A stretch of 64,000 bases of DNA. Source: an uncultured Prevotellaceae bacterium. GTDB taxonomy: Bacteria; Bacteroidota; Bacteroidia; Bacteroidales; Bacteroidaceae. Position 1 is the stretch's first letter; every line of letters begins with the position of its first letter. The notes under the pieces are model-generated. The model was not told the origin of the DNA, ran no database searches, and was given only the letters and a program-made list of their open reading frames with translations. The stretch is taken from assembly GCA_900316475.1 (NCBI GenBank), contig ONDA01000011.1, positions 1 to 64,000 of the forward strand, read 5' to 3'. The position numbers and the translations under genes are program-made. Shown here in pieces: positions 1-10,170 of this stretch.

Positions 1-225
1 GAGGGGTTTGGGGGCGAGAAGCCCCCATGAGAGGGGCACGTATTAGCATCAAATGCTAAAGAACGTTAACCATATTCATTTTTCTTATTACAGTTCATAG
101 TTTTATGCTTTTTCGATTATCGTTTCGCTTGCAAAGATAGGGATTTTTTCTGAAATGTGCAATAGCAGATGATGCTCTTTTTTATATTTCTTGTGGTTTT
201 TCTTGTTTGGCTCGTTTTTTTTCAT
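1..225. other. Intergenic left edge with two small hairpins
   Basis: No gene is visible here. Two perfect small inverted repeats are present: GGGGGC at 10-15 with GCCCCC at 21-26, and TTAGCAT at 43-49 with ATGCTAA at 53-59. Neither is followed by a convincing T-run on the plus strand. They may belong to the leader or 3' end of a gene outside the window. Confidence 0.4.
132..139 (-). promoter_or_regulatory. Candidate leftward -7 promoter element
   Basis: Read on the minus strand this is TATCTTTG, an exact match to the Bacteroidota -7 consensus TAnnTTTG. It would drive a transcript running leftward out of the window, divergent from the fumarase gene. No start codon could be assigned with confidence between it and the window edge. 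Confidence 0.4.
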
Positions 226-233
226 TAATTTTG
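226..233 (+). promoter_or_regulatory. Candidate -7 element of the fumarase gene
   Basis: TAATTTTG fits TAnnTTTG and lies 40 bases before the fumarase start. A TTTG at about 206-209 could be the -33 element, though the spacing is a little short. Confidence 0.4.
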
Positions 234-272
234 TGGCCGAATAAAAACATTATCTAATCATACGGAAAAACT

Positions 273-1922
273 ATGGCACAACCAGTAGATTTCAAGTACG
301 CCCCGATGTTTCAGCTGGGCGAAGACAAGACGGAATACCGTTTGTTAAGTAAGGAAGGCGTAACCACCGCCGAGTTTGAGGGCAAGCAGATTGTGAAGGT
401 CTCCAAGGAGGCTCTGACGCTGTTGGCTCAGCAGGCTTTCCACGATGTGGAGTTCATGCTGCGCCGCGAGCATAACCTGCAGGTGGCCGCCATCCTCAGC
501 GACTCCGAGGCATCCGAGAATGATAAGTACGTAGCCCTGCAGTTCCTGCGCAATGCCGAGGTGGCTGCCCGTGGCATCCTGCCTTTCTGTCAGGACACCG
601 GTACCGCCATCATCCACGGCGAGAAGGGTCAGCAGGTATGGACCGGCTTCGAGGACGAGGAGGCACTCTCGCGTGGTGTCTACAACACGTTTACACAGGA
701 CAACCTGCGCTACTCGCAGAACGCCCCGCTGACGATGTACGACGAGGTGAACACCCGTTGCAACCTGCCCGCACAGATTGACATCGAGGCCACCGAGGGT
801 GCTGAGTACCGCTTCGTGATGGTGGCCAAGGGTGGCGGTTCGGCCAACAAGACCTACTTCTACCCGATGACCAAGGCCACCATCCAGAACGAGGGCACGC
901 TCATCCCCTTCCTCGTCGAGAAGATGAAGAGCCTCGGCACGGCAGCCTGTCCGCCTTACCACATCGCCTTCGTCATCGGCGGCACCAGTGCCGAGAAGAA
1001 TCTGCTGACGGTGAAGCTCGCCTCTATCAAGTACTACGACTCGCTGCCCACGACGGGCGACGAGACGGGCCGTGCCTTCCGCGATGTCGACCTGGAACAG
1101 AAACTTCTCGACGAGGCACACCGCATCGGCCTCGGCGCACAGTTTGGCGGTAAGTATCTGGCTCACGACATCCGCGTCATCCGCCTGCCCCGCCATGGCG
1201 CTTCCTGTCCCATCGGTATGGGCGTCTCCTGCTCAGCCGACCGTAATATCAAGGCTAAAATCAATGCCGACGGTATCTGGCTCGAAAAGATGGACGCAAA
1301 CCCCTCGGAGCTGATTCCTGCCGAGTATGCCAAGGCTGGCGAGGGTCAGAACACCATCACCATCGACCTGAACGAGGGCATCGACGCCGTGCGCAAGGAG
1401 CTGTCGAAGTATCCCGTTTCCACCCGCGTCAACCTGAAGGGCACCATTATCGTGGCCCGCGACATAGCCCACGCGAAGCTCAAGGCGCGTATCGATGCCG
1501 GCGAGCCGATGCCTGAGTACTTCAAGAAATATCCCGTGCTCTACGCCGGTCCGGCCAAGACTCCCGAGGGCTACCCCTGCGGCTCGATGGGACCGACGAC
1601 GGCCAACCGTATGGACCCATACGTCGACGAGTTCCAGTCGCTGGGCGCCTCGTTGGTGATGATTGCCAAGGGCAACCGCTCGCAGGTGGTCACCGACGCC
1701 TGCCAGAAGCACGGCGGCTTCTACCTCGGAAGCATCGGTGGCGTGGCTGCCGTACTCAGCCAGTCGAGCATCAAGTCGATAGAGTGCGTCGAATATCCTG
1801 AGTTGGGTATGGAGGCTATCTGGAAGATCGATGTTGAGGACTTCCCCGCCTTCATCCTTGTCGACGACAAGGGCAACGACTTCTTTAAAACCCTGAAGCC
1901 CTGGACGCCGTGCGCAAAATAA
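273..1922 (+). CDS. Class I fumarate hydratase
   Basis: This 549-residue protein is a class I (iron-sulfur dependent) fumarase of the FumA/FumB type, which interconverts fumarate and malate in the cytosol. The length is typical of the single-chain family, with the alpha domain first and the beta domain after it. Recognisable stretches are FCQDTGTA near residue 110, KGGGSANK near 191 and the beta-domain segment [13 protein letters not shown] near 437. The fumarate-reducing branch of fermentative Bacteroidota uses this enzyme on the way to succinate. The start has a -7 element 40 bases upstream. Its last 13 bases overlap the GTG start of the next gene, so the two may be translationally coupled although their functions are unrelated. 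Confidence 0.95.
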   Translation: MAQPVDFKYAPMFQLGEDKTEYRLLSKEGVTTAEFEGKQIVKVSKEALTLLAQQAFHDVEFMLRREHNLQVAAILSDSEASENDKYVALQFLRNAEVAARGILPFCQDTGTAIIHGEKGQQVWTGFEDEEALSRGVYNTFTQDNLRYSQNAPLTMYDEVNTRCNLPAQIDIEATEGAEYRFVMVAKGGGSANKTYFYPMTKATIQNEGTLIPFLVEKMKSLGTAACPPYHIAFVIGGTSAEKNLLTVKLASIKYYDSLPTTGDETGRAFRDVDLEQKLLDEAHRIGLGAQFGGKYLAHDIRVIRLPRHGASCPIGMGVSCSADRNIKAKINADGIWLEKMDANPSELIPAEYAKAGEGQNTITIDLNEGIDAVRKELSKYPVSTRVNLKGTIIVARDIAHAKLKARIDAGEPMPEYFKKYPVLYAGPAKTPEGYPCGSMGPTTANRMDPYVDEFQSLGASLVMIAKGNRSQVVTDACQKHGGFYLGSIGGVAAVLSQSSIKSIECVEYPELGMEAIWKIDVEDFPAFILVDDKGNDFFKTLKPWTPCAK

Positions 1923-3466
1923 CGTTTGTCGCTATACTGATACTGACGGCATGGCTGACACTGCCTTTGTCGGCACAGCAGCATTGGGTCATGCGTGGCA
2001 ATTGTATGCCTGACAGCGAGACAGCCGCCGGCGACGGTGGCGGTCGCGCTGCCAGCCGTGCACCGCGTCATCTGCCAACGCCAAAGACGACGTGGGATTC
2101 GGAGCGCACCTATCCAGTGGCTGTTGTGCTGATGGAAGCCAAGGACACCACATTCTCCATAGAAAGCCCGAGCGAATTCTATCAACGCCTCTTCAACGAG
2201 CGCGGCTTTAACCAGGGAAACGGCATGGGCTGCGTGGCCGACTACTTCCGCGACCAGTCGAATGGACTGTTGAATCTGGAGTTCCATATCTACGGCCCTG
2301 TGAAGGTGAGTTTCTCAATGAGACCAGGCGACCGATACGGTGTCAATGCCTTCAGAGAGGCTATGCAGAAGGTCGTTGCCGACCATCCTGACGTCGATTA
2401 CAAACAATACGACTGGGACGGCAATGGCGCTGTAGAGCAGGTCGTCTTCGTCTATGCCGGCTTTGGAGGCAACGAGACGGTAAAGCAGGCTGTGGGCTGC
2501 ATCTGGCCCAACACCAGCTCCTTTGCCACCGTCACAACACCCGACGGCGTGAAAATCTATAACTATACTGCCAGCGCCGAACTCTGGGCCGCCAGCAGTC
2601 AGTCCTGCGGTATCGGTACTATCTGTCATGAGTTCAGCCACTCCTTAGGCCTGCCTGATATCTATCCCACTTCGGACGATGCCGGCTATAGCGTCGTCGA
2701 CGAGTGGGACCTGATGGATGGTGGCAACTTCATTAATTACGGATGGTGCCCGCCCAACTACACGCCCATAGAGAAGATGCGAATGGGATGGCTTACGTTC
2801 GCCGAACTTACCGAGCCGACATCGGTACGCGGACTAAAACCGTCAGCCGACGGTGGCGAGGTCTACCGCATTAGCCACTCGTCCAGCGAATGGCTCATCC
2901 TGGAAAACCGCCAGCAGAAGGGATGGGACGCCGGGGTGCCTGGGAAAGGGCTTGTCATCTATCATGTCAACTACGACAAGTCCGTCTGGCAGGGTAACAG
3001 AGTGAACAACGATATGACGCATCGCCGCTTTAAGCTGATTCATGCCGATAATCTCGACTACGACGGATGGACAGCACGCTTTGGTAAGGGTGCCTATCCC
3101 TATCAGAACCCAGGTCGCATGAACAGCTACTTGCTGAGCACATCGGCTTTCCCGTGGTCTACCGACTCCACATCCTTCGTCAACAACGAACTGACAGACA
3201 GCTCTGTACCTGCCGCAGCAATGTACTATCCTAACCTGGAGGGTAGCCTACAGCTCGACAGGCCCATTACCAATATCAGTTTGTCAGACGATGGGCTGAT
3301 ATCCTTCGACTTCTGTGGTGGCGACACGTCGGCTATCAACGACATTCGCCCCTCAATACTTACCATTCACCCTTCTCCACGCTACGACCTGCTGGGACGC
3401 CGCGTTAACGGCAGGCCGTCGAAGGGCATCTATATCGTAGAGGGAAAGAAAGTAGTCATACATTAA
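1910..3466 (+). CDS. Secreted M6-family metalloprotease
   Basis: The 518-residue protein has a clear Sec signal peptide ([15 protein letters not shown], ending in LSAQQ). It carries the zinc-protease motif [11 protein letters not shown], with H240, E241, H244 and D250 matching HExxHxxGxxD of the M6 (immune inhibitor A-like) family. The C-terminus ([20 protein letters not shown]) is the short sorting-type tail seen on many Prevotella exported proteins, and resembles a type IX secretion tail. The start is GTG at 1910, inside the last codons of the fumarase gene. It is chosen because the signal peptide begins there. Expected role: extracellular or surface protein degradation. Confidence 0.88.
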   Translation: MRKITFVAILILTAWLTLPLSAQQHWVMRGNCMPDSETAAGDGGGRAASRAPRHLPTPKTTWDSERTYPVAVVLMEAKDTTFSIESPSEFYQRLFNERGFNQGNGMGCVADYFRDQSNGLLNLEFHIYGPVKVSFSMRPGDRYGVNAFREAMQKVVADHPDVDYKQYDWDGNGAVEQVVFVYAGFGGNETVKQAVGCIWPNTSSFATVTTPDGVKIYNYTASAELWAASSQSCGIGTICHEFSHSLGLPDIYPTSDDAGYSVVDEWDLMDGGNFINYGWCPPNYTPIEKMRMGWLTFAELTEPTSVRGLKPSADGGEVYRISHSSSEWLILENRQQKGWDAGVPGKGLVIYHVNYDKSVWQGNRVNNDMTHRRFKLIHADNLDYDGWTARFGKGAYPYQNPGRMNSYLLSTSAFPWSTDSTSFVNNELTDSSVPAAAMYYPNLEGSLQLDRPITNISLSDDGLISFDFCGGDTSAINDIRPSILTIHPSPRYDLLGRRVNGRPSKGIYIVEGKKVVIH

Positions 3467-3489
3467 CAACAAAAAACAAATAACGATTT

Positions 3490-4284
3490 ATGCGAGTAAT
3501 TATTGAACCGAATTATGATTTGATGTCCCAGTGGGCAGCCAATTATGTCATCAATCGTATCAATGCAGCCAAGCCTACGGCGGAGAAGCCTTTCGTACTT
3601 GGACTCCCTACCGGCTCGTCGCCCATCGGCATGTATCGTGCTCTGGTCAAAGCCTGTCAGGAGGGTAGGGTGTCGTTCAAGAACGTCGTCACCTTCAATA
3701 TGGACGAATACGTCGGACTGCCCGAAGAGCATCCCGAGAGCTACCATAGCTTTATGTTCAGCAACCTCTTCAAGCATATTGACTGCCCGAAGGAGAATAT
3801 CCACATCCTCAACGGCAATGCCCCTGACCTGGCAGCCGAATGTGAGGCTTACGAGAAAAAAATTGAGAAGTTCGGCGGCATCGACCTCTTCCTCGGCGGT
3901 ATAGGTCCCGACGGCCACATAGCCTTCAACGAACCGGGTTCGTCGCTGACGAGCCGTACTCGCCAGAAGACGCTGACTACGGATACGATTATTGCCAACA
4001 GCCGCTTCTTCGAGGGCGACATCAACAAGGTGCCCAAGACGGCGCTGACTGTCGGCGTAGGAACGGTGATGGCGGCTAAGGAGGTGATGATTCTGGTGAA
4101 CGGCCATGCCAAGTGCCGTGCCCTGCAGGCTGCCATCGAGGGAAGCGTCAACCACATGTGGACCATCTCGGCCCTGCAGATGCACCAGCACGGCATCATC
4201 GTCTGCGACGACGCCGCCTGCGACGAGCTGAAGGTAGCCACCTATCGCTACTTCAAGGACATCGAGCAAAAGAACTTGCTCTGA
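3490..4284 (+). CDS. nagB: Glucosamine-6-phosphate deaminase
   Basis: The 264-residue cytosolic enzyme converts glucosamine 6-phosphate to fructose 6-phosphate and ammonia, the last step of amino-sugar catabolism. Residues D72, D141, H143 and E148 fall in the motifs FNMDEYVGL and [15 protein letters not shown], at the same numbers as the catalytic residues of the E. coli enzyme. Length and collinearity with the family are complete. It starts 23 bases after the protease gene on the same strand and may share its transcript. No other amino-sugar gene lies next to it. Confidence 0.96.
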   Translation: MRVIIEPNYDLMSQWAANYVINRINAAKPTAEKPFVLGLPTGSSPIGMYRALVKACQEGRVSFKNVVTFNMDEYVGLPEEHPESYHSFMFSNLFKHIDCPKENIHILNGNAPDLAAECEAYEKKIEKFGGIDLFLGGIGPDGHIAFNEPGSSLTSRTRQKTLTTDTIIANSRFFEGDINKVPKTALTVGVGTVMAAKEVMILVNGHAKCRALQAAIEGSVNHMWTISALQMHQHGIIVCDDAACDELKVATYRYFKDIEQKNLL

Positions 4285-4319
4285 TATTCCTCCCGGATTT
4301 TTAGTAATTGTTTAAAAAC

Positions 4320-4460
4320 AACTTGGTATTCTTTATTTTACGACAACCATGACAACTCAGACAACAGTCGCTGCTGGCAGTGATGAAAAAAGTTGTCTAA
4401 GTTGTCATGGTTGTCGTTATTAAAATATATTATTGTCGTTATCATAATTTGTACCAAGTT
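4320..4460. repeat. Long imperfect inverted repeat between convergent genes
   Basis: Two 25-base arms (4341-4365 and 4392-4416) are reverse complements with one mismatch and are separated by 26 bases. An outer pair, AACTTGGTA at 4320-4328 and TACCAAGTT at 4452-4460, extends the symmetry. The arms are built from GACAAC-type repeats. It sits between the convergent nagB and esterase genes, so it could act as a bidirectional transcription end, but there is no strong T-run. Confidence 0.65.
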
Positions 4461-4491
4461 ATTCTTTTATTGTTACTTAATTGCTGTATCG

Positions 4492-5511
4492 CTACTGTCG
4501 TGAAACAGACGGCGGCGTGAACTGCACGTCGGGGATGATGATGCTCTTGAACCAGTCCTTCATATAGCCTTTGTACTGGTTCTGCGAGTCGGACACTAAC
4601 AGCAGCAACTGACGGCCGTCCGTCAGCTTGGGACCAACGCAGAGGCCCTCGTAGTTGGCAAAACTGCGTGCAGTCAGGTTGATGCGGGTGCGGAACTCGG
4701 TGAGCAGCTGTTTCTGAAGCAGGTCGCCGGGCTGTTGTAGGGTAGGGTTCACGACGTAGAGCTTGACGTGTACGTATGAACCGATATTCTTTGGCTTGAT
4801 CAGCAACTCGCGTTCCAGGATAATGAGCAGACCGTTGTCGAGTGCCGCCATACTGCTGACGCCTAAGATACTTTTGCCCTTCTGCCCCGCTTTGGCACTC
4901 GTCGAGTCAGTCTTATACCAGTACTGCTCCAGCGGTTCCAGGTCGTCGCCGAAGCTCTGTAGCCGCAGGAGGTTGGCACGGCGGTTGTCGATGGTTGGCT
5001 TCTCGCCGTCACACTTCAGCGTGTTCTCCGACGTCGTCCAGAAACGCTTGGTCGTCGCGTTGTAGGTCAAAGCCTCGAAACCACCATTGTTGTAGGTCAT
5101 CGCATATTCGGGGGGAATATTCAGGCGGCGGCCTGTCAGCTCGCCGCTCATGCTGTATTCTATTATCTGACCATCGGCCTCGCCGCTGACAAACACCGTG
5201 TTCGTCTGCGGGACGTAGCAGATGCCCTCCTCGTCGCGGTTGGCATGGCCGCTGGTCATGAAACTGTCGGCGCGCACCTCCTTGATCTTGCCAGTCTCGG
5301 CATCCGTGCGGATGGTCATCAGGTGGAAACCGGCCGTCTGCGACTTGTCGTTGGCTACGGCGTAGCGGTCGCCCCCTAACCACGTAATACCGCTATAGTT
5401 GCCGGCTGGCACCGTCTTCGGGTAGTGTCGCTGCTTGTTCAGTACCACCTGCTGGGCTGCCAACGGCAGGACAATCATCATCAACAAAAAGGGAAAAAGG
5501 CTCCTTCTCAT
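4492..5511 (-). CDS. Secreted esterase-like activity of phytase family protein
   Basis: The protein begins MRRSLFPFLLMMIVLPLAAQQ, a Sec signal peptide, so the start at 5511 is preferred over an upstream in-frame start at 5565, which lies above the promoter motif. The body has the GxxWLGGDRYAVANDKSQ, NRDEEGICY and NGGFEALTY segments of the phytase-like esterase domain (PF13449), which forms a beta-propeller. The substrate is not evident; the family name does not prove phytase activity. It is likely periplasmic or exported. It is monocistronic, with its own -7 element at 5535-5542. Confidence 0.75.
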   Translation of the reverse strand: MRRSLFPFLLMMIVLPLAAQQVVLNKQRHYPKTVPAGNYSGITWLGGDRYAVANDKSQTAGFHLMTIRTDAETGKIKEVRADSFMTSGHANRDEEGICYVPQTNTVFVSGEADGQIIEYSMSGELTGRRLNIPPEYAMTYNNGGFEALTYNATTKRFWTTSENTLKCDGEKPTIDNRRANLLRLQSFGDDLEPLEQYWYKTDSTSAKAGQKGKSILGVSSMAALDNGLLIILERELLIKPKNIGSYVHVKLYVVNPTLQQPGDLLQKQLLTEFRTRINLTARSFANYEGLCVGPKLTDGRQLLLLVSDSQNQYKGYMKDWFKSIIIPDVQFTPPSVSRQ

Positions 5512-5534
5512 AACAATTCTTTGGTTTTGTGCTG

Positions 5535-5542
5535 CAAAGATA
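5535..5542 (-). promoter_or_regulatory. -7 element of the phytase-like esterase gene
   Basis: Minus-strand TATCTTTG matches the Bacteroidota -7 consensus 23 bases before the chosen ATG, and supports the start at 5511. Confidence 0.6.
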
Positions 5543-5644
5543 AATAAAAAAATCCTTTTTATCATAGAAACGTATATATTTCTTGAAAAATGTCGTTTCT
5601 TCAGCTCAAGCGCACTACATAAACTTATATAGAAACGTTAGGTG

Positions 5645-5941
5645 ACACCTCTTACACCTGACACTTAACTCACTGTTTTTCAGAATAGTTTCTACCAGGT
5701 TTGGTAGCACCAAGTGGTCGCACCAATGGTCGCACCAACAACCGTGAAACATTTCTCTCACGGCCTCTCGTTTTTCTGAGAGGCCGTGAAATTTTTCTGA
5801 GAGGCCGTGACGTTCCCGCCCCCTTCCGTGAAACATTCCGATAACTGCTGGTGCGACACTTGGTGCGACCATTGGTGCTACTTACATTGCTACGAAAGTA
5901 TACTGAAAATCAATCTGTTAAGTGCCAGGTGTAAGAGGTGT
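5645..5941. repeat. About 300-bp palindromic non-coding element, copy 1
   Basis: The ends are 39-base terminal inverted repeats (5645-5683 and 5903-5941) that match at about 33 positions, beginning ACACCTCTTACACCTG. Inside them, a second inverted pair contains GCACCAATGGTCGCACC. The centre holds several copies of GAGAGGCCGTGA and its complement. No open reading frame makes sense across it. A related copy lies at 38977-39296 with an almost identical right end. The structure resembles a miniature inverted-repeat element or a long structured repeat family. Confidence 0.75.
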
Positions 5942-6003
5942 GGGTATATGATGATTTCTCGCGCAGCGCACTCGCTTCGCTCGGATGGAAGGAACGATGC
6001 CAC

Positions 6004-6043
6004 GGGGACAGGTACGTGACGTGCCTGCCACAGACCTGTCCCC
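6004..6043. repeat. Inverted repeat downstream of the GH35 gene
   Basis: GGGGACAGGT (6004-6013) and ACCTGTCCCC (6034-6043) are perfect 10-base arms around a 20-base loop, 20 bases past the stop codon of the leftward GH35 gene. It could form an RNA hairpin at the 3' end of that transcript. Confidence 0.5.
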
Positions 6044-6062
6044 TGACAGCCTTTACCTATAA

Positions 6063-7781
6063 TCAATATCTGTACAATTTGAAATGCTGCATTTGGAACG
6101 TGCCGACAGGTATGCGGATATGACGGCCTTGATGTGTCTGGTCACCATTGAGGTGACGGATGATGCGCTGCTTGCCATCAACGATTTCCACCTCCTCGCA
6201 CTTAGCCAATCCGATGCGCTTGTCGCCTTTCTGCCAGGTGGATGATGATTCCGCAGGAGAAAAAGTGACTACTACACCACTTCCTATGACGAGGTAATCT
6301 TCTTTCCCAAGACGAAGGATGATGCAGGCTGTTTCTGGCCATTCTGCATCCTTGGCCCCTGGTTCCCACCCAAGTGTATAACTGTGTTTGACGGTGAGGC
6401 GGATACCATCGGGAGTGACGATGTGTGCTTCTCGCTGTTCGTTATCTATCAGTACGGCGTCAATGTCTTTGGTGCCTTGTCGTTCAAGAATCAACGGCTC
6501 CGCTTGACGCAGCAGCTGATAAGATGCTACAAGAGGAGATGGTGATGAGCTGACAGACGAGAAGGCATTGAGCTGGTCGTCCTGCGAGAAATCCATCTGC
6601 TTCCAGTCGTTGGCAGCGGATGTTGAGGTGAGCGGATAGTCCTCGATGCTGAACGGACAGAACCCCATTGCACCGTGATGACCAAAAGCATAGAGAGCAT
6701 ACATGGCATCCTTGTCGTCCAACCGTATCTCAGGTACAAAAAGCGGATTGTTGCGCAGATGGTATTTTGACAGCCACGACCTAATGCCCTTGTCGTAAAT
6801 GTCAACACCCAGCACATCGATGGATGGTGCGCCACAATGCCACAGGTCAATAAGATGAGCCAAAGGTCCCCCCGACGGATATTGCCCAGGCTGGCGATTA
6901 CGACTGTTGAGTGCCACGTTGACGTACATCGGCAGATTGTAAATCTCACGACCTGCCTTGGCTATCTGCTCCACGTAGGTGGCATAAGTCCACGCCTGGA
7001 AAATCTCTTCCGTATAAATGTCATCACCAAACAGCTGCGCCCAATTGGCACCAGCTTTTGCCTGCGTCTGCAGTTTCTCTTTCAGGTGAGGATGCAGCGA
7101 CTGCTGATGTTTCGCCAGATAGGCAGTCAGCTGCTGTGGCACAGCGCTGCGGTACATGCGGGTGGCATCATCCGAATAGTCGCGAGGCACCTCTACCATA
7201 CCTATCTCATTCTCCACCTGCACCATGACGACCGTCTGATCCTGAGCATCATGGTCACGCAGATGTTCCATAATGCGGCAGAAGGCACGCTTGTCAGCCT
7301 CCAGCACATTCTTGCTCAGCGAAGAGGCTTCCTCAACAGGTTTCCCTTTCGGGGTATGGGCACGGGGAAAGCGCTTCACGTCACGCTTGAACCACTCCGG
7401 TGCATAGCAACTCATAGAGTTTTTCCATGCCCCAAACCAAAGGAGTACTACCTTCAATCCGTTGCGCCTTGCTTCTGTCAGGATGACGTCGAGCGAACTC
7501 ATGTCGAACGTGCCCTCCTGCGGTTCGATGAGTTCCCAAGACACGGGGCAGAGGACTGTGTTGAGACCCATCTTCTGAAGATGCGAAAAGGTGCGCTTTA
7601 CGTCCTCTGGGGTGGAGGCAGACGAATTGCCCAGTTCGCCGCCTATCATTAACATGGGCTTGCCGTTGGCCACAATCCTTGCCGTACTATTGCCGCAATG
7701 CTCCAAGCGCGGCTGACCTGCGAGAAACAGCGGAAAAATAACGGCAAAAGCAAATGTCGATATTCTTTTCATCTTATTCAT
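6063..7781 (-). CDS. Exported GH35/DUF5597 beta-galactosidase-like enzyme
   Basis: The 572-residue protein starts with a signal peptide (MNKMKRISTFAFAVIFPLFLAGQ). It then shows the (beta/alpha)8 barrel of glycoside hydrolase family 35: the MIGGELGNSSAS opening, the general-acid motif VENEIG (E192) and a candidate nucleophile in FVPEIRLDD (E351). The final third matches the DUF5597 extension often found after this barrel in Bacteroidota. It probably cleaves beta-galactosides or related side chains of plant or host glycans in the periplasm. Start alternatives MNKMKR and MKR are three codons apart. No SusC/D pair is nearby. Confidence 0.85.
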   Translation of the reverse strand: MNKMKRISTFAFAVIFPLFLAGQPRLEHCGNSTARIVANGKPMLMIGGELGNSSASTPEDVKRTFSHLQKMGLNTVLCPVSWELIEPQEGTFDMSSLDVILTEARRNGLKVVLLWFGAWKNSMSCYAPEWFKRDVKRFPRAHTPKGKPVEEASSLSKNVLEADKRAFCRIMEHLRDHDAQDQTVVMVQVENEIGMVEVPRDYSDDATRMYRSAVPQQLTAYLAKHQQSLHPHLKEKLQTQAKAGANWAQLFGDDIYTEEIFQAWTYATYVEQIAKAGREIYNLPMYVNVALNSRNRQPGQYPSGGPLAHLIDLWHCGAPSIDVLGVDIYDKGIRSWLSKYHLRNNPLFVPEIRLDDKDAMYALYAFGHHGAMGFCPFSIEDYPLTSTSAANDWKQMDFSQDDQLNAFSSVSSSPSPLVASYQLLRQAEPLILERQGTKDIDAVLIDNEQREAHIVTPDGIRLTVKHSYTLGWEPGAKDAEWPETACIILRLGKEDYLVIGSGVVVTFSPAESSSTWQKGDKRIGLAKCEEVEIVDGKQRIIRHLNGDQTHQGRHIRIPVGTFQMQHFKLYRY

Positions 7782-7838
7782 ATGATAACTCTCAAATGTG
7801 TCATATCTGTCATATTACTAAACTATTCTTTTTGGGTG

Positions 7839-7846
7839 CAAATATA
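7839..7846 (-). promoter_or_regulatory. -7 element of the GH35 gene
   Basis: Minus-strand TATATTTG fits TAnnTTTG about 57 bases before the GH35 start. Confidence 0.5.
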
Positions 7847-7974
7847 CGGAAAAACGGTGAATTATGCGTGACTTAGCAGATGAAAATTTGCGTAATAACT
7901 GTAGTTTTTTGGGGTAACTTGATAAACAATGCTAATTTTTGCTGCAAATTTAGCGAAAATTCCGTGATTATCAC

Positions 7975-7982
7975 TACCTTTG
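7975..7982 (+). promoter_or_regulatory. -7 element of the GNAT gene
   Basis: TACCTTTG is an exact consensus match 20 bases before the ATG at 8003. It argues against the longer in-frame start at 7880. Confidence 0.6.
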
Positions 7983-8002
7983 CCCGTAGTTTCAAAAATA
8001 CT

Positions 8003-8464
8003 ATGATTAGAAAAGCTGAAAAAAGAGACATACAGGCTATCATTGGATTGCTGCATCAAGTAAACATGGTACATCATGTAATACGCCCTGATTTGTTCAA
8101 GCCCAACACGACAAAGTATAACGAACAGGAGCTTGAAACCCTCCTCGATGATGAGAGTAAACCCATCTTCGTTTTCGATGACGGTCAAGTATTGGGCCAT
8201 GCTTTCTGTTTAGTTACGGAGGTTAAGGATGATAAATTACTCCAGGATATCAAGACGCTGTATATTGATGACATCTGTGTAGATGAAAAGGCTCGCGGAA
8301 AGCATGTCGGTAAGGCATTGTATGAGTATGTCCGTGACTATGCAAAATCCATAGGCTGCAACAATATGACCTTGAATGTGTGGGATGGAAACACCCCCGC
8401 GTTATCTTTCTACAGGAACATGGGGATGAAAGTACAAAAGACAACAATGGAAACTATCTTGTAA
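8003..8464 (+). CDS. GNAT-family N-acetyltransferase
   Basis: The 153-residue protein has the GNAT fold. It includes the acetyl-CoA binding segment DEKARGKHVGKALYEYV (pattern RGxGxG/A-like) around residues 95-112 and the closing NVWDGNTPALSFYRNMGM. The substrate cannot be deduced. The start at 8003 (MIRKAEKRD) is favoured by the promoter and by the usual N-terminal 'IRKA...D' strand of the family. It ends two bases before the ATG of the CDF transporter reading frame, so the two are probably one transcript. Confidence 0.85.
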   Translation: MIRKAEKRDIQAIIGLLHQVNMVHHVIRPDLFKPNTTKYNEQELETLLDDESKPIFVFDDGQVLGHAFCLVTEVKDDKLLQDIKTLYIDDICVDEKARGKHVGKALYEYVRDYAKSIGCNNMTLNVWDGNTPALSFYRNMGMKVQKTTMETIL

Positions 8465-8466
8465 AT

Positions 8467-9602
8467 ATGGACCGTAGTTCTTTGCAGGGCAAAGCGACCA
8501 AGGTCGAGCGCTCAAAATCATTCGTACCAGTTGGATTGGTATTATAACTAATGTGCTGCTTGCATCTTTCAAGGCAGTCGTTGGCATTTTGGCTAGTTCT
8601 GTTGCTATCGTGATGGATGCCGTCAACAATCTCAGTGATGCACTGTCAAGCGTAATAACCATCGTCGGCACCAAGCTCTCACAACGACCTGCTGACCGTA
8701 AGCATCCCTTCGGTTTCGGACGTATCGAGTATTTCAGTGCCATCATCATTGCTGTCATCGTATTATCGGCAGGTATCACCTCGCTTGTCGAATCAATCAA
8801 AAAGATATTTGATCCGACGGAACCATCCTACACGACAACGACCCTTATTGTCATTGTTGTGGCAATAGTAGTGAAATTGGTGTTGGGGCAGTACGTCAAG
8901 AAGAAAGGTGAACAGTTGAAGAGTGATGCCCTGATAGCCTCTGGTTCGGATGCGCTGTTTGATGCCATTATTACTTTGGCTACGCTGATTTCAGCAGGTG
9001 TCATGCTTTTGTGGGGCATCTCGCTTGATGGTATTCTGGGAGCTTTGATTTCTGTTGTCATCATCAAGGCTGGTATTGAAATGCTGGCCTCACCCGTCAA
9101 CGAATTATTAGGTACGAGCATTTCGGCAGACTTCGCCAAGCAGATTCAGACGGAGGTTTCGAATTTCGAGGGCGTTCATGGCGTGTTCGACCTGATACTG
9201 CATAATTACGGCCCTGATGTAAAGATAGGCTCGCTACATATCAATGTGTATGATACAATGTCTGCCTACGAGATTCATGGCCTGACTCGAAAGATCTCAA
9301 CTTACATGTTTGAGAAACATGGCATTATTATGACTGTTGGTGTCTATGCCGTTGCTACCGGAGAAAACAAACGAGCCGAACTGCAGTCGAAAGTGATGCA
9401 GGCACTCGCTGCCCATAAGGAGATAGTCCAGGTCCATGGATTCTATTATTTTGAGAAGGATAACATGATTTCTGTTGATGTAGTTCCGGATATTTCTGTC
9501 CACGATGATATTGCTTTTGTCAATCAACTAACCAACGAGATAAAGCCGTTGGTGCCAGGCGCAAATGTTGTCATCGTTGTGGATCATAATTATAGCGAAT
9601 AA
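8467..9602 (+). CDS. CDF-family cation efflux transporter, frameshifted near its start
   Basis: The main frame encodes a cation diffusion facilitator: VMDAVNNLSDALSS carries the metal-site DxxxD, followed by DRKHPFGFGRIEYFS, about six hydrophobic segments and a C-terminal cytoplasmic domain. It should export Zn2+, Mn2+ or a similar ion. The expected N-terminus is split. ATG 8467 opens MDRSSLQGKATKVERSK, but the conserved continuation KIIRTSWIGIITNVLLAS is in another frame, entered at the A-run 8514-8517. One extra A would join them. The uninterrupted frame alone offers only a GTG at 8553, which would cut into the first membrane helix. This is either a real null mutation or a sequencing or assembly error. 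Confidence 0.8.
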
Positions 9603-9639
9603 CGGGTATGAGACTTGAAAGATTAAGGCACCAATGGAT

Positions 9640-10107
9640 TTAAGGGCCAAATCTTTCTAATAGTGCCTGACACCCTTCTAATACGTCGCGCCAAGTGGCC
9701 TCGAAGTTGCCCGTGTACCAAGGGTCGGCCACATCGCCGGGCCGTCGGGTAAAGTCCATCAGCATTACTATTTTCCCTTCCGGGTCACCGCCGCAGATGT
9801 TCCGCATGTTGCGGATGTTCCACGAGTCCATGCCTATCAGCAGGTCGTAGCGGTCGTAGTCCGAGCGGGTCATCTGCCGAGCCGTCTTGCCCGCACAACT
9901 GATGCCGTGCTCTGCCAGTTTCCTTCGGGCTGGGGGATAGACACTGTTGCCTATCTCCTCCGTCGAGGTGGCCGCCGACTCAATCAAGAAACGGTCCTCC
10001 AGTCTCGCTTTCTTCACCAAGTCCTTCATCACGAACTCCGCCATCGGACTGCGGCAGATGTTCCCGTGACAGACGAAAAGTATTCTTTTCTTTGTTCCCT
10101 TGTTCAT
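9640..10107 (-). CDS. Low-molecular-weight protein tyrosine phosphatase
   Basis: The start at 10107 gives MNKGTKKRILFVCHGNICRS, in which C13 and R19 form the CX5R phosphate loop of the low-molecular-weight tyrosine phosphatases. The general-acid loop DPWYTGNFE is near the C-terminus. The longer in-frame extension up to 10278 runs through the promoter and is not conserved in character. The 155-residue length is normal. Such enzymes act on tyrosine kinases of capsule synthesis or on arginine phosphates; nothing nearby decides this. It is divergent from sbcD. Confidence 0.92.
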   Translation of the reverse strand: MNKGTKKRILFVCHGNICRSPMAEFVMKDLVKKARLEDRFLIESAATSTEEIGNSVYPPARRKLAEHGISCAGKTARQMTRSDYDRYDLLIGMDSWNIRNMRNICGGDPEGKIVMLMDFTRRPGDVADPWYTGNFEATWRDVLEGCQALLERFGP

Positions 10108-10170
10108 TTTTGTTCTATATGAAGATGCCCATGTGGTGCATCTTCTCGGCGGTCTTTTGGCTTTTGCGTG

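Noticed and set aside
345-1196. Long antisense open frame opposite fumarase
   Set aside because: It is a by-product of the codon usage of the fumarase gene and encodes no recognisable family; the same applies to minus-strand frames at 29959-31290, 35479-36885 and 43369-44835.
8505-8553. Programmed ribosomal frameshift in the CDF gene
   Set aside because: The A-run is only four bases, there is no standard slippery heptamer and no downstream structure is evident; mutation or sequence error is simpler.
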